Source of the DNA: an uncultured Lachnospiraceae bacterium
GTDB taxonomy: Bacteria; Bacillota; Clostridia; Lachnospirales; Lachnospiraceae
NCBI GenBank assembly: GCA_902764045.1
Contig: CACWUI010000013.1
Coordinates: forward strand, 1-15,694
Direction: 5' to 3'
Length of the DNA stretch: 15,694 bases
Each line of letters starts with the position of its first letter. Positions within the stretch are counted from its first letter, which is position 1. The notes under the pieces are model-generated. The model was not told where the DNA came from. It saw nothing but the letters and a program-made list of their open reading frames with translations, and ran no database searches. Made by a program: the position numbers and the translations under genes. Of the stretch, positions 1-7,415 are shown piece by piece.

Positions 1-439
1 TTTCAATATCTTCTTTTGAAACCGTGAAATCTCCATTAGGATCATCATAGTATCTATCAATATATTTCCTGTATAGAGCTGTGACACCTGCGCTGTACTC
101 AGGTTTTTTCATTCTTCCTTCTATCTTGAAAGAATCAATACCTGCATTTATAAGCTCTTCAACAGTAACTTCAGTGCCGTTATCAAACGCATCAAGCGCG
201 GAAACATTTACACCGATGATCTCAAGATGATTATAGTTTGTGAATCCTCTCTTGGGGATTCTTCTGTATAAAGGCATCTGTCCACCTTCAAAGCCCGGTC
301 TTGGTGATCCGCCTGAACGTGACTTCTGACCCTTCTGGCCTTTTCCGGATGTCTTGCCGTTGCCTGAACCGTGGCCTCTGCCGACTCTGAAATTGTTCTT
401 AACAGCGCCGTCATTCGGTTTTAAGCTTGATAAATCCAT
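1..439 (-). CDS. rplO: Chimeric ORF: ribosomal protein L15 N-terminal part joined to a peptidase U32 segment (partial at window edge)
   Basis: The ATG at 437-439 follows a strong AAGGAGGTG site, and the gene lies 24 bases after rpmD, where rplO belongs. Residues 1 to about 98 are clearly L15 of the 50S subunit: MDLSSLKPNDGAV, the Gly/Lys-rich stretch GRGHGSGNGKTSGKGQKGQK, then GFEGGQMPLYRRIPKRGFTN and VNVSALDAFDNGTEVTVEEL. After LINAGI (bases 137-154) the reading changes to DSFKIEGRMKKPEYSAGVTA and YRKYIDRYYDDPNG, which I recognise as the part of U32-family peptidases that follows their core domain. L15's usual C-terminal half, with its GVKILGNGEL-type motif, is absent. No stop codon occurs before base 1. 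This is either a genuine in-frame fusion or an assembly chimera, and the latter seems more likely to me. Both identifications come from remembered family sequence, not a search. Confidence 0.85.
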   Translation of the reverse strand, partial: MDLSSLKPNDGAVKNNFRVGRGHGSGNGKTSGKGQKGQKSRSGGSPRPGFEGGQMPLYRRIPKRGFTNYNHLEIIGVNVSALDAFDNGTEVTVEELINAGIDSFKIEGRMKKPEYSAGVTALYRKYIDRYYDDPNGDFTVSKEDIE

Positions 440-463
440 TGTGGCACCTCCTTTTATTAATTT

Positions 464-646
464 TTATTCCTCAACTTTAAGTAAATAACCGATCTGCGCT
501 ATCTGACCCCTTACCGCCTGATTGTCAGGAAGCTCAACAGTCTTGTGAAGCTTTGTAAGTCCCATAGCCTCTGCTGTCTTTCTGTGCTTGGGTTTTGCGC
601 CGATAGGTGATTTGACCAAAGTAACTTTAATCTTTTTATCTGCCAT
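464..646 (-). CDS. rpmD: 50S ribosomal protein L30
   Basis: A 60-residue protein, the normal length for bacterial L30, which binds 23S rRNA on the large subunit. It begins MADKKIKVTLVKSPIGAKPK and has the conserved middle AMGLTKLHKTVELPDNQAVRGQI. The start follows AAAGGAGG with good spacing. It lies between rpsE and rplO, its canonical place in the spc part of the cluster. Confidence 0.97.
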   Translation of the reverse strand: MADKKIKVTLVKSPIGAKPKHRKTAEAMGLTKLHKTVELPDNQAVRGQIAQIGYLLKVEE

Positions 647-666
647 GTCGCTTTGCCTCCTTTAAA

Positions 667-1176
667 TTAGCCCTTTATCTCTTCAACTGACTTTCCGCGG
701 AGTCTTGCAAACTCTTCCGGAGTCTTCATTGATTTAAGACCGTCAAGTGTGGCAAATACAACATTCTGCTTGTTGTTGGAACCAAGTGACTTTGTACGGA
801 TGTTTCTGATACCCGCAAGCTCAAGTAAAGCACGTGCGGGACCGCCTGCGATGATACCGGTACCTTCGGGAGCTCTCTTAAGTAAAACATTAGCTCCGCA
901 GAATTTGCCGGTGAAATCGTGAGGTACGGATCCGTTCTCGTCCATGGCAATCTCAATCATGTGTTTCATGGCGTCTTCCTTACCCTTACGAATAGCTTCA
1001 GGGATCTCAGCCGCCTTACCAACGCCTGCGCCAACATGACCGTTATTATCACCAACAACCACAAGCGCTGCAAAACGCATATTACGTCCACCCTTAACAA
1101 CCTTTGTAACTCTCTTTATAGATACAACGTTGTCACTGAACTCAACCTGACCGTTGTCAACTTTGTTGTCTCTCAT
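667..1176 (-). CDS. rpsE: 30S ribosomal protein S5
   Basis: A 169-residue protein with the N-terminal double-stranded-RNA-binding-like domain of S5 (IKRVTKVVKGGRNMRFAALV, about residues 20-39) and the C-terminal domain (KRAPEGTGIIAGGPARALLE, GIRNIRTKSLGSNN). S5 contributes to translational accuracy, and the GGRN loop is the region where spectinomycin resistance changes arise in other bacteria. The start follows GAAGGGAG. It is followed by rpmD and preceded by rplR with an 17-base gap, as in other Firmicutes. Confidence 0.98.
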   Translation of the reverse strand: MRDNKVDNGQVEFSDNVVSIKRVTKVVKGGRNMRFAALVVVGDNNGHVGAGVGKAAEIPEAIRKGKEDAMKHMIEIAMDENGSVPHDFTGKFCGANVLLKRAPEGTGIIAGGPARALLELAGIRNIRTKSLGSNNKQNVVFATLDGLKSMKTPEEFARLRGKSVEEIKG

Positions 1177-1193
1177 TGTCTTCTCCCTTCCGC

Positions 1194-1562
1194 TTAAAAT
1201 TCAAGTCCGGCCTCGCGCGCCGCTTCAGCAAGCGCCTTCACCTTGCCGGCATAAAGGAAACCTCCTCTGTCAAATACAACAGTCTTGATGCCCTTATCCA
1301 AAGCTCTTTTTGCAATAAAGCTTCCTACCTGAGCTGCAGCTTCAACATTATCAGTTCTGCCGCATGTGCTCTTAACTTCCTTGTCCATCGTACTTGCCGA
1401 AACCAAAGTATTCCCAACCGTATCGTCAATAATCTGAGCGTACATATGGCTGTTACTTCTGAATACTGCAAGACGCGGTTTTTCAGCTGTTCCGCTTAAA
1501 CGGTTTCGAACTCTGAGATGCTTGTTTTTACGAACCTCGGTTCTTGATTTCTTAGTAACCAT
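1194..1562 (-). CDS. rplR: 50S ribosomal protein L18
   Basis: A 122-residue protein of normal length for L18, which binds 5S rRNA in the central protuberance. A basic N-terminal segment (MVTKKSRTEVRKNKHLRVRN) is followed by GTAEKPRLAVFRSNSHMYAQ and the C-terminal VVFDRGGFLYAGKVKALAEA and AREAGLEF. An AAAGGAG site lies upstream of the ATG. It lies in canonical order between rplF and rpsE. Confidence 0.98.
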   Translation of the reverse strand: MVTKKSRTEVRKNKHLRVRNRLSGTAEKPRLAVFRSNSHMYAQIIDDTVGNTLVSASTMDKEVKSTCGRTDNVEAAAQVGSFIAKRALDKGIKTVVFDRGGFLYAGKVKALAEAAREAGLEF

Positions 1563-1580
1563 CAGTATCTGCTCCTTTCA

Positions 1581-2123
1581 TTATTTCTTAGCGGTCTTTC
1601 CTACCTTACGCTTGATAACCTCATCCTCATACTTGATACCCTTGCCCTTATAAGGTTCAGGGGGTCTCTTTGTACGGATCTCGGCTGCGTACTGTCCTAC
1701 CTTCTGCTTGTCAATTCCTTTTACGATAAGGATATTCTGTCCGTCAACATCAACCTCGATGCCCTCGGGATCGTTCATCTCTACGGGATTTGAATAGCCA
1801 AGGTTCAGCACAAGTGTCTTTCCCTTTTTCTGAGCACGGTAACCGACACCGTTTATCTCAAGCTTTTTCTCAAAGCCCTCAGTAACTCCGGTAACCATGT
1901 TACTGATAAGTGTACGTGTAAGACCATGGAAGGACTTCATCTTCTTTAAATCATTGGGTCTTGAAACAGTAACTGTCTCGCCCTCTACCTTTATATCCAT
2001 ACCCGCCGGCATCTGCTTTTCCAGTGTGCCTTTAGGACCCTTAACGGTCACATTATTATTATCGTCAACCGTCACGGTAACTCCCGCAGGAATGGTAACA
2101 GGCTTTATTCCTATACGTGACAT
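1581..2123 (-). CDS. rplF: 50S ribosomal protein L6
   Basis: A 180-residue protein of usual L6 length, located near the factor-binding site of the large subunit. It starts MSRIGIKPVTIPAGVTVTVD and has the two-fold repeated L6 fold. The conserved C-terminal RRNA-binding motif reads IRTKRPPEPYKGKGIKYEDE, at about residues 149-168. An AGGAGG site precedes the ATG. The gene sits 32 bases after rpsH. Confidence 0.98.
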   Translation of the reverse strand: MSRIGIKPVTIPAGVTVTVDDNNNVTVKGPKGTLEKQMPAGMDIKVEGETVTVSRPNDLKKMKSFHGLTRTLISNMVTGVTEGFEKKLEINGVGYRAQKKGKTLVLNLGYSNPVEMNDPEGIEVDVDGQNILIVKGIDKQKVGQYAAEIRTKRPPEPYKGKGIKYEDEVIKRKVGKTAKK

Positions 2124-2155
2124 GCCTTTTTACCTCCTAAATATAATCTGAAAAA

Positions 2156-2551
2156 TCACCAAATGAACGCGAGTACTTCTCCGCCTACATTAAGCTTTCT
2201 TGCTTCTTTATCTGTAATAACGCCCTGATTAGTCGAAATGATGGCGATGCCCAGTCCTCCGAGAACCTTAGGAAGGTCTTCCTTGCCGGCATAGACGCGA
2301 AGTCCCGGTTTGGAAACTCTCTTGAGTCCGGAAATGATCCTCTCACTCTTTCCGGCGCCGTATTTTAATTCGATATGGATCGTCTTAAAATTGCCATCCT
2401 CAACTACATCATAGGAACGAATGTATCCTTCATTAAGAAGAATCTCCGCGATAGAAATTTTCATTCTTGACGCAGGTATATCAACGGTATCATGCTTAGC
2501 GATGTTCGCATTACGGATTCTTGTAAGCATATCTGCGATTGAATCTGTCAT
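2156..2551 (-). CDS. rpsH: 30S ribosomal protein S8
   Basis: I place the start at the ATG at 2549-2551, giving 131 residues beginning MTDSIADMLTRIRNANIAKH, the invariant S8 N-terminus. AAAGGAGG lies just upstream. A longer in-frame reading from 2641 would run through rpsN and add 30 residues unlike S8, so it is rejected. The C-terminus carries the conserved TNQGVITDKEARKLNVGGEV motif and ends VLAFIW. S8 binds helix 21 of 16S rRNA. In E. coli it also represses the spc operon, but I do not claim that regulation here. Confidence 0.97.
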   Translation of the reverse strand: MTDSIADMLTRIRNANIAKHDTVDIPASRMKISIAEILLNEGYIRSYDVVEDGNFKTIHIELKYGAGKSERIISGLKRVSKPGLRVYAGKEDLPKVLGGLGIAIISTNQGVITDKEARKLNVGGEVLAFIW

Positions 2552-2588
2552 TCTCGCTTTTCCTCCTTTAAAAATTACAATATCTGTC

Positions 2589-2774
2589 TTACCAGGATGA
2601 CTTTTTAACACCCGGTATCTGTCCTTTATACGCCAACTCACGGAAGCATATTCTGCAGATTCCGTATTTTCTCAAATAACCGTGAGGTCTGCCGCAAATC
2701 CTGCATCGTGTATACTCTCTGGTAGAGAACTTCTGCTTTCTTTGCTGCTTCACTTTCATTGAAGTCTTAGCCAT
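2589..2774 (-). CDS. rpsN: 30S ribosomal protein S14, zinc-binding type
   Basis: A 61-residue short form of S14 with two CxxC pairs at C24/C27 and C40/C43 (TRCRICGRP and YGICRICF), which bind one zinc ion. The form usual in E. coli is about 100 residues and lacks these cysteines. The C-terminus KGQIPGVKKSSW is the standard Zn-type ending. It lies between rplE and rpsH, with 12 bases to rplE. It is the type often called rpsZ or RpsN1. Confidence 0.97.
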   Translation of the reverse strand: MAKTSMKVKQQRKQKFSTREYTRCRICGRPHGYLRKYGICRICFRELAYKGQIPGVKKSSW

Positions 2775-2786
2775 AAATATCCTCCA

Positions 2787-3326
2787 TTATTTCTTAAAAG
2801 GCATATTGAATAATCTGAGTAATTCACGTGCCTCTTCATCTGTCTTTGCCGTAGTTGTGATGATAACGTCCATACCTCTGACCTTATCGATCTTGTCATA
2901 TTCGATCTCAGGGAAAATAAGCTGTTCTTTGATACCCATTGCATAATTTCCTCTTCCGTCGAATGAATCGGGATTCACACCTCTGAAGTCACGAACTCGA
3001 GGAAGTGCGAGGTTAACAAGTCTGTCAAGGAAATTGTACATTTTCTCACCACGAAGTGTAACCTTGCATCCGATGGGCATTCCTTCTCTGAGTTTGAAGT
3101 TGGCTATTGAATTCTTTGCTCTTGTAAGAACGGGCTTCTGACCGGTAATGGTTGCAAGCTCTTCCATTGCAGTGTCAAGAATCTTGGAATTTTCTTTTGC
3201 TTCGCCGATAGCCATGTTGATAACGATCTTGTCAAGCTTGGGAACCATAAGATGATTCTTATATCCGAACTTTTCCGTCATCTGTTTAGTTATCTCATTG
3301 TCATATAACTCTCTTAATCTGCTCAA
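2787..3326 (-). CDS. rplE: 50S ribosomal protein L5
   Basis: A 179-residue protein of standard L5 length, binding 5S rRNA and contacting the P-site tRNA region. Conserved blocks include VPKLDKIVINMAIGEAKENS, ITGQKPVLTRAKNSIANFKL and REGMPIGCKVTLRG. The segment RVRDFRGVNPDSFDGRGNYA follows, and then the C-terminal GMDVIITTTAKTDEEARELL. A strong AAGGAGG site is present. Gene order rplX-rplE-rpsN is canonical. Confidence 0.98.
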   Translation of the reverse strand: MSRLRELYDNEITKQMTEKFGYKNHLMVPKLDKIVINMAIGEAKENSKILDTAMEELATITGQKPVLTRAKNSIANFKLREGMPIGCKVTLRGEKMYNFLDRLVNLALPRVRDFRGVNPDSFDGRGNYAMGIKEQLIFPEIEYDKIDKVRGMDVIITTTAKTDEEARELLRLFNMPFKK

Positions 3327-3349
3327 TGTTTTTTAACCTCCTTCCCTGA

Positions 3350-3661
3350 TTATTTGATCTCTTCGCCGGTCTTTTTGGCAATACGTACCTTTTTGCCGTC
3401 TTTTGTCTCAAAGCCGACCTTTGTAGTCTCACCGTTTACCACGAGTGCTACGTTTGAAATATGAATAGGCGCTTCCTTGGAAATGATCCCGCCCTTCTGG
3501 TTTGCGGTGGAAGGCTTGGAATGTCTCTTTACGATGTTCAGACCCTCTACAAGAACTCTTGAGCCCTTGGCATCAACAAGCAGCACCTTTCCTTCCTTAC
3601 CCTTATCTTTACCGGCGATAACCTTAACGGTATCACCTTTCTTTATCTTTAACGCTGACAC
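3350..3661 (-). CDS. rplX: 50S ribosomal protein L24
   Basis: A 103-residue protein, the usual L24 length. It has the KOW motif at about residues 7-34 (KKGDTVKVIAGKDKGKEGKV), then GLNIVKRHSKPS and KEAPIHISNVALV. L24 is an early assembly-initiating protein near the exit tunnel. It lies 13 bases after rplN and 23 bases before rplE, and its ATG follows an AAGGAGG-like site. Confidence 0.98.
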   Translation of the reverse strand: MSALKIKKGDTVKVIAGKDKGKEGKVLLVDAKGSRVLVEGLNIVKRHSKPSTANQKGGIISKEAPIHISNVALVVNGETTKVGFETKDGKKVRIAKKTGEEIK

Positions 3662-3674
3662 TTACGACACCTCC

Positions 3675-4043
3675 TTATAATACCTCCGGAGCCAGTGAAA
3701 CGATCTTCATAAAGTGTCCGTTTCTTAATTCTCTGGCTACCGGTCCAAAAATACGGGTTCCTACCGGAGTCTTGTCATCTTTTATGATAACTGCCGCGTT
3801 CTCATCAAATCTTATATATGAGCCGTCCTGTCTGCGGGTCTTGTTTACGGTACGTACGATAACCGCTTTAACAACGTCACCCTTTTTAACAACGCCGCCT
3901 GGTGTTGCTTCTTTGACAGTAGCAACTACGATATCGCCGATCCCGGCATATCTTCTGCGTGAACCGCCCATAACACGAATGCAAAGTATTTCTTTGGCGC
4001 CTGTATTATCGGCAACCTTCATTCTGCTTTCCTGCTGTATCAT
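3675..4043 (-). CDS. rplN: 50S ribosomal protein L14
   Basis: A 122-residue protein of exact typical length. It begins MIQQESRMKVADNTGAKEIL and contains the signature GDIVVATVKEATPGGVVKKG, ending FMKIVSLAPEVL. L14 binds 23S rRNA at the subunit interface. It is the traditional first gene of the spc operon. The gap to rpsQ is 31 bases and I saw no clear promoter there, which fits continuous transcription from the rpsJ promoter. Confidence 0.98.
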   Translation of the reverse strand: MIQQESRMKVADNTGAKEILCIRVMGGSRRRYAGIGDIVVATVKEATPGGVVKKGDVVKAVIVRTVNKTRRQDGSYIRFDENAAVIIKDDKTPVGTRIFGPVARELRNGHFMKIVSLAPEVL

Positions 4044-4074
4044 GATTAACCCCTTTCATAAGTTTCTGATCATA

Positions 4075-4329
4075 TTACTGAGCTTTGCTGATTACCTCAA
4101 CCAAACGCCATCTTTTATCCTTTGAAAGCGGTCTGGTCTCCATTACCTTTACAACATCTCCAACCTGACAGGAATTCTCCTCGTCATGAGCTTTAAGCTT
4201 GTAGGTTCTTTTGACGATCTTGTTGTATAACGGATGTTTTACATTATCTTCTACGGCCACAACAATGGTCTTGTCCATCTTATCGGATACCACTCTGCCC
4301 GTACGTGTTTTTCTTAAATTTCTTTCCAC
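4075..4329 (-). CDS. rpsQ: 30S ribosomal protein S17 (GTG start)
   Basis: I choose the GTG at 4327-4329, giving 84 residues beginning (V/M)ERNLRKTRTGRVVSDKMDK, the normal S17 N-terminus. An ATG at 4347 is in frame and would add MKGDKD. However, that codon overlaps the AAAGGAGA Shine-Dalgarno sequence that lies 8 bases before the GTG, so the longer form is unlikely. The body shows VAVEDNVKHPLYNKIVKRTY and the ending METRPLSKDKRWRLVEVI. S17 is a primary 16S rRNA-binding protein. Confidence 0.93.
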   Translation of the reverse strand: MERNLRKTRTGRVVSDKMDKTIVVAVEDNVKHPLYNKIVKRTYKLKAHDEENSCQVGDVVKVMETRPLSKDKRWRLVEVISKAQ

Positions 4330-4355
4330 GTCTTTGTCTCCTTTCATAAAGCTCT

Positions 4356-4562
4356 TCAGCCTTCAGCCTTTTTCTCAACGATGACCGTCTGGATCCTTGC
4401 GATATTTCTCTTTACCGTCTTGATCCTTCCGGTGTTCTCAAGCTGATTGGTCGCATTTTGGAATCTCAAGTTGAAAAGTTCCTTTTTAGCAGCTACTAAT
4501 TCCGTTGACAGCTCTTCTGCCGTCTTTTTTCTTAAATCTTCCAAATATGTATCAATTTTCAC
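4356..4562 (-). CDS. rpmC: 50S ribosomal protein L29 (GTG start inside the end of rplP)
   Basis: I choose the GTG at 4560-4562, giving 68 residues starting MKIDTYLEDLRKKTAEELST. An in-frame GTG nine bases earlier (4569-4571) would give MITVKID. The sequence AAGGCGGTGAT ends four bases before the chosen codon, and matches the anti-Shine-Dalgarno complement AAGGAGGTGAT at all but one base. The coding start overlaps the rplP stop by 11 bases, so translation is probably coupled. The L29 signature KKELFNLRFQNATNQLENT is present, followed by IKTVKRNIARIQTV. L29 sits by the tunnel exit. Confidence 0.9.
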   Translation of the reverse strand: MKIDTYLEDLRKKTAEELSTELVAAKKELFNLRFQNATNQLENTGRIKTVKRNIARIQTVIVEKKAEG

Positions 4563-5118
4563 TGTTATCACCGCCTTCGTTCTCAGTGCCTGCGGGAGCA
4601 GCCTCTGCCTCAGCAGTCTCAGCCGGAGCAGCAGCCGTAGCCTTCATACGCTTCATAGCCTTTGCCTGGGCTCTTGCCTTAGCCTTTGCTTCAAGGTCTT
4701 CGTTCTCAACTCCCTCACGGGCAACTATCTTACACTTGCAGGGTAACTTGTGCATCGCAAGCCTTAAAGCTTCTCTTGCAACATCTTCAGTGACGCCGCC
4801 GATCTCAAACATCACGCGTCCTGTCTTAACAACAGCAGCCCAATACTCAACATTACCTTTTCCTTTACCCATACGCACGCCGATAGGCTTTCCGGTAACG
4901 GGCTTGTCAGGGAAAATCTTAATGTATACATCACCGCCACGCTTGATGTAACGTGTCATGGCGATACGGGCAGCCTCAATCTGATTGGATCTTATCCAGC
5001 AGGGTTCAACAGCCATAAGACCGAAGTCTCCGTTGGTAACCTTGTTACCACGTGTAGCCTTACCTGCCATAGAACCACGGAACTGTTTCCTGTGTTTTAC
5101 TCTTTTAGGTAATAACAT
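4552..5118 (-). CDS. rplP: 50S ribosomal protein L16 with a long low-complexity C-terminal extension
   Basis: A 188-residue protein; family members are usually about 137-146. Residues 1-137 are normal L16: MLLPKRVKHRKQFRGSMAGK, the GDFGLMAVEPCWIRSNQIEA block and the LAMHKLPCKCKIV end. L16 organises the aminoacyl-tRNA site. After this come about 50 extra residues rich in Ala, Lys, Arg and Glu (EAKAKARAQAKAMKRMKATA, then APAETAEAEAAPAGT). The very end, EGGDNSEN, resembles the end of related short L16 proteins as I remember them, suggesting an insertion before the tail. The ATG overlaps the rpsC stop (TAATG), so translation is likely coupled. Confidence 0.97.
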   Translation of the reverse strand: MLLPKRVKHRKQFRGSMAGKATRGNKVTNGDFGLMAVEPCWIRSNQIEAARIAMTRYIKRGGDVYIKIFPDKPVTGKPIGVRMGKGKGNVEYWAAVVKTGRVMFEIGGVTEDVAREALRLAMHKLPCKCKIVAREGVENEDLEAKAKARAQAKAMKRMKATAAAPAETAEAEAAPAGTENEGGDNSEN

Positions 5119-5795
5119 TACTGCTCGCCCCCTTCATTTTTAGGTTCAGCCTGTGTCCTGGTCTTGGCGGGAAGTACCTCGCCGTTGTAGATCCAAACCT
5201 TAACACCGACTTTTCCGTATGTTGTATCCGCCTCAGCGAATCCGTAATCGATATCTGCACGAAGTGTCTGAAGAGGAATGGTACCCTCGCTGTAGAACTC
5301 GGTACGCGCCATATCTGCGCCGCCCAGACGTCCTGAACAGCTTGCCTTGATACCCTTTGCACCGCTCTTCATGGTCCTGCTCATGCAGGATTTCATGGCA
5401 CGACGGAAGGAAACACGCTCTTCAAGCTGCTTAGCGATGTTCTCAGCCACAAGCTGGGCATCCCTGTCTGCCTTCTTTATCTCTTTAACGTCGATAGTTA
5501 TCTTTTTAGCTTCTGTGAGCTTTTCAACCTTTTTCTTAAGCTCATCGATGTTTTTACCGCCCTGACCGATAACCATTCCGGGCTTACCGGTGTGAAGCGT
5601 AATCTTTAATCTCTCTGACGCACGCTCTATCTCGATCTTGGAAACTCCCGCAGAAAATGTTTCTTTCTTAAGGTACTTTCTGATGTTGTAGTCTTCCACA
5701 AGAGCGTCAGCGAAATTCTTGTCAGCATACCATTTGGAATCCCAATCTTTGATGATGCCGACTCTTAAACCGTGAGGATTAACCTTCTGTCCCAT
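5118..5795 (-). CDS. rpsC: 30S ribosomal protein S3
   Basis: A 225-residue protein of normal length. It starts MGQKVNPHGLRVGIIKDWDS. It has the KH domain with its GKPGMVIGQGGKNIDELKKK loop (about residues 68-87), and the C-terminal S3 domain with SGRLGGADMARTEFYSEGTI and IDYGFAEADTTYGKVGVKVW. S3 lies at the mRNA entry channel. The stop codon overlaps the rplP start by one base. Confidence 0.98.
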   Translation of the reverse strand: MGQKVNPHGLRVGIIKDWDSKWYADKNFADALVEDYNIRKYLKKETFSAGVSKIEIERASERLKITLHTGKPGMVIGQGGKNIDELKKKVEKLTEAKKITIDVKEIKKADRDAQLVAENIAKQLEERVSFRRAMKSCMSRTMKSGAKGIKASCSGRLGGADMARTEFYSEGTIPLQTLRADIDYGFAEADTTYGKVGVKVWIYNGEVLPAKTRTQAEPKNEGGEQ

Positions 5796-5811
5796 TTATT
5801 TCTCCTTTCGA

Positions 5812-6198
5812 TCATCTTTCGTTAAGCACTACCGTAATATGGCTTGTGCGTTTTTCTATTCTGTACGCTCTTCCCTGTGCTCTGGGCTGGATTCTTTTCA
5901 TCGTGGGCCCTTTGTTAGCGTAGCACTCTTCAATGTATAAATTGTTGATATCCATGCCGTTGTTGTTCTCGGCATTGGCCATAGCTGAACGAATCAGCTT
6001 TTCAATGAGCGAAGATGCATATCTGGGGTTGTATGAAACTATAGCCAGAGCCTCTTCCACACCCTTGCCTCTGATAGCATCAAGAACGAAGCATGCCTTC
6101 TGTACGGATACTCTCGCGTATGAAAGCTTTGCGCTGGGTCTTGAGTCTACAACAGCATTTCTCTCCGCTTTAATCTGTGATCTATGTCCCTTTGCCAT
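5812..6198 (-). CDS. rplV: 50S ribosomal protein L22
   Basis: A 128-residue protein. The globular domain is RPSAKLSYARVSVQKACFVL, and the beta-hairpin that lines the exit tunnel includes GPTMKRIQPRAQGRAYRIEK, where macrolide resistance changes occur in other species. It ends RTSHITVVLNER. The ATG is at 6196-6198. The AAAGGAGG site lies about 12 bases upstream, slightly far, but no other start codon fits better. Confidence 0.97.
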   Translation of the reverse strand: MAKGHRSQIKAERNAVVDSRPSAKLSYARVSVQKACFVLDAIRGKGVEEALAIVSYNPRYASSLIEKLIRSAMANAENNNGMDINNLYIEECYANKGPTMKRIQPRAQGRAYRIEKRTSHITVVLNER

Positions 6199-6228
6199 GG
6201 TAGATCTATGCCTCCTTTCGCGTATACA

Positions 6229-6504
6229 TTATCTAGACTTCTTCTCGTCTTTTCCGTGTCCTCTGTATGTTCTTGTAGCAACAAACTCACCGAGCTTGTG
6301 TCCTACCATATCCTCTGTAATGTAAACAGGTACGTGTTTTCTTCCGTCATGTACCGCAATGGTATGTCCCACCATCTGGGGGAATATTGTGGAACGACGT
6401 GACCATGTCTTAATAACCTGCTTGTTTCCCGATTCGTTCATAGCTTCTACTTTTTTAAGTAAGCTGGCATCGGCAAAAGGTCCTTTTTTAAGTGAACGAG
6501 CCAT
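6229..6504 (-). CDS. rpsS: 30S ribosomal protein S19
   Basis: A 91-residue protein of typical length beginning MARSLKKGPFADASLLKKVE, with TWSRRSTIFPQMVGHTIAVH and the C-terminal VGHKLGEFVATRTYRGHG. S19 works in the head of the small subunit near S13 and tRNA. AGGAGGT lies upstream of the ATG. There are 30 bases to rplV and 18 bases to rplB. Confidence 0.98.
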   Translation of the reverse strand: MARSLKKGPFADASLLKKVEAMNESGNKQVIKTWSRRSTIFPQMVGHTIAVHDGRKHVPVYITEDMVGHKLGEFVATRTYRGHGKDEKKSR

Positions 6505-6522
6505 GGTATTTAACCTCCTATA

Positions 6523-7365
6523 TTATTTAACTGCTTTTCCGTCTCTTCTTCTGATGATCATCTTATTGGACTTCTTATTCTTCTTACGTGTCTTAAGTCC
6601 CATTGCCGGTTTGCCCCAAGGGGTCATAGGGCTGGGTCTTCCGATAGGTGCGCGTCCCTCACCACCACCGTGGGGATGATCATTAGGGTTCATAACAGAA
6701 CCACGAACGGTAGGTCTGAATCCCATGTGTCTTTTGCGTCCCGCCTTACCGATATTGATAAGGCTGTGGTCTCCGTTGCCGACCTCGCCGATAGTAGCGC
6801 GGCATGTGGCAAGGACCATCCTCATCTCTCCCGAAGGAAGACGAAGTGTAGCATATTTGCCCTCTTTAGCCATAAGCTGAGCTGAAAGTCCGGCAGAACG
6901 GACAAGCTGTCCTCCGCGTCCGGGGTAAAGCTCAATATTGTGGATCTCCGTACCTACGGGGATGTTCTCAAGGGGAAGGCAGTTTCCCACGCTGATCTCA
7001 GCCTCGGGTCCGCTCATAACGGTCATGCCGTCTGTAAGTCCCTTGGGTGCCAGGATGTACGACTTGGTACCATCCTCGTAGCAGATAAGTGCAATGTTTG
7101 ATGTTCTGTTGGGATCGTACTCGATACCGATAACCTTTGCACTGATCCCGTCCTTCTTTCTCTGAAAATCAATGATCCTGTATTTCTGTCTGTTGCCGCC
7201 TCCGCGATGTCTGACCGTGATCTTTCCCTGGTTATTTCGACCGGAGTGTTTCTTCTGCGGTTTTAAAAGTGACTTCTCAGGAGTCTTCTTTGTGATCTCT
7301 GAAAAATCAGATCCTGTCATATGCCTTCTTGAAGGCGTATACGGATTATATGTCTTAATTCCCAT
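6523..7365 (-). CDS. rplB: 50S ribosomal protein L2
   Basis: The start is placed at the ATG at 7363-7365, giving 280 residues beginning MGIKTYNPYTPSRRHMTGSD, which matches the family. AAAGGAG lies 7 bases upstream. A longer reading from 7386 would add seven residues overlapping that site and is rejected. Conserved features include GKITVRHRGGGNRQKYRIID near the N-terminus and NPNDHPHGGGEGRAPIGRPS near the C-terminus. The latter holds the histidine region implicated in peptidyl transferase support. The C-terminal tail is strongly basic. Confidence 0.97.
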   Translation of the reverse strand: MGIKTYNPYTPSRRHMTGSDFSEITKKTPEKSLLKPQKKHSGRNNQGKITVRHRGGGNRQKYRIIDFQRKKDGISAKVIGIEYDPNRTSNIALICYEDGTKSYILAPKGLTDGMTVMSGPEAEISVGNCLPLENIPVGTEIHNIELYPGRGGQLVRSAGLSAQLMAKEGKYATLRLPSGEMRMVLATCRATIGEVGNGDHSLINIGKAGRKRHMGFRPTVRGSVMNPNDHPHGGGEGRAPIGRPSPMTPWGKPAMGLKTRKKNKKSNKMIIRRRDGKAVK

Positions 7366-7415
7366 CAGGGTTCTCCTTTCACGCAATATTGTTTTCTGCG
7401 TATATCAATCAATAA

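Noticed and set aside
2552..2641. An upstream extension of S8
   Set aside because: The extension lies in rpsN, has no ribosome binding site at its start, and precedes the invariant S8 N-terminus.
4505..4951. A 148-codon plus-strand frame opposite rplP and rpmC
   Set aside because: Its Ala/Ser-rich product comes from the complement of the low-complexity L16 tail, and L16 and L29 are certain on the other strand.
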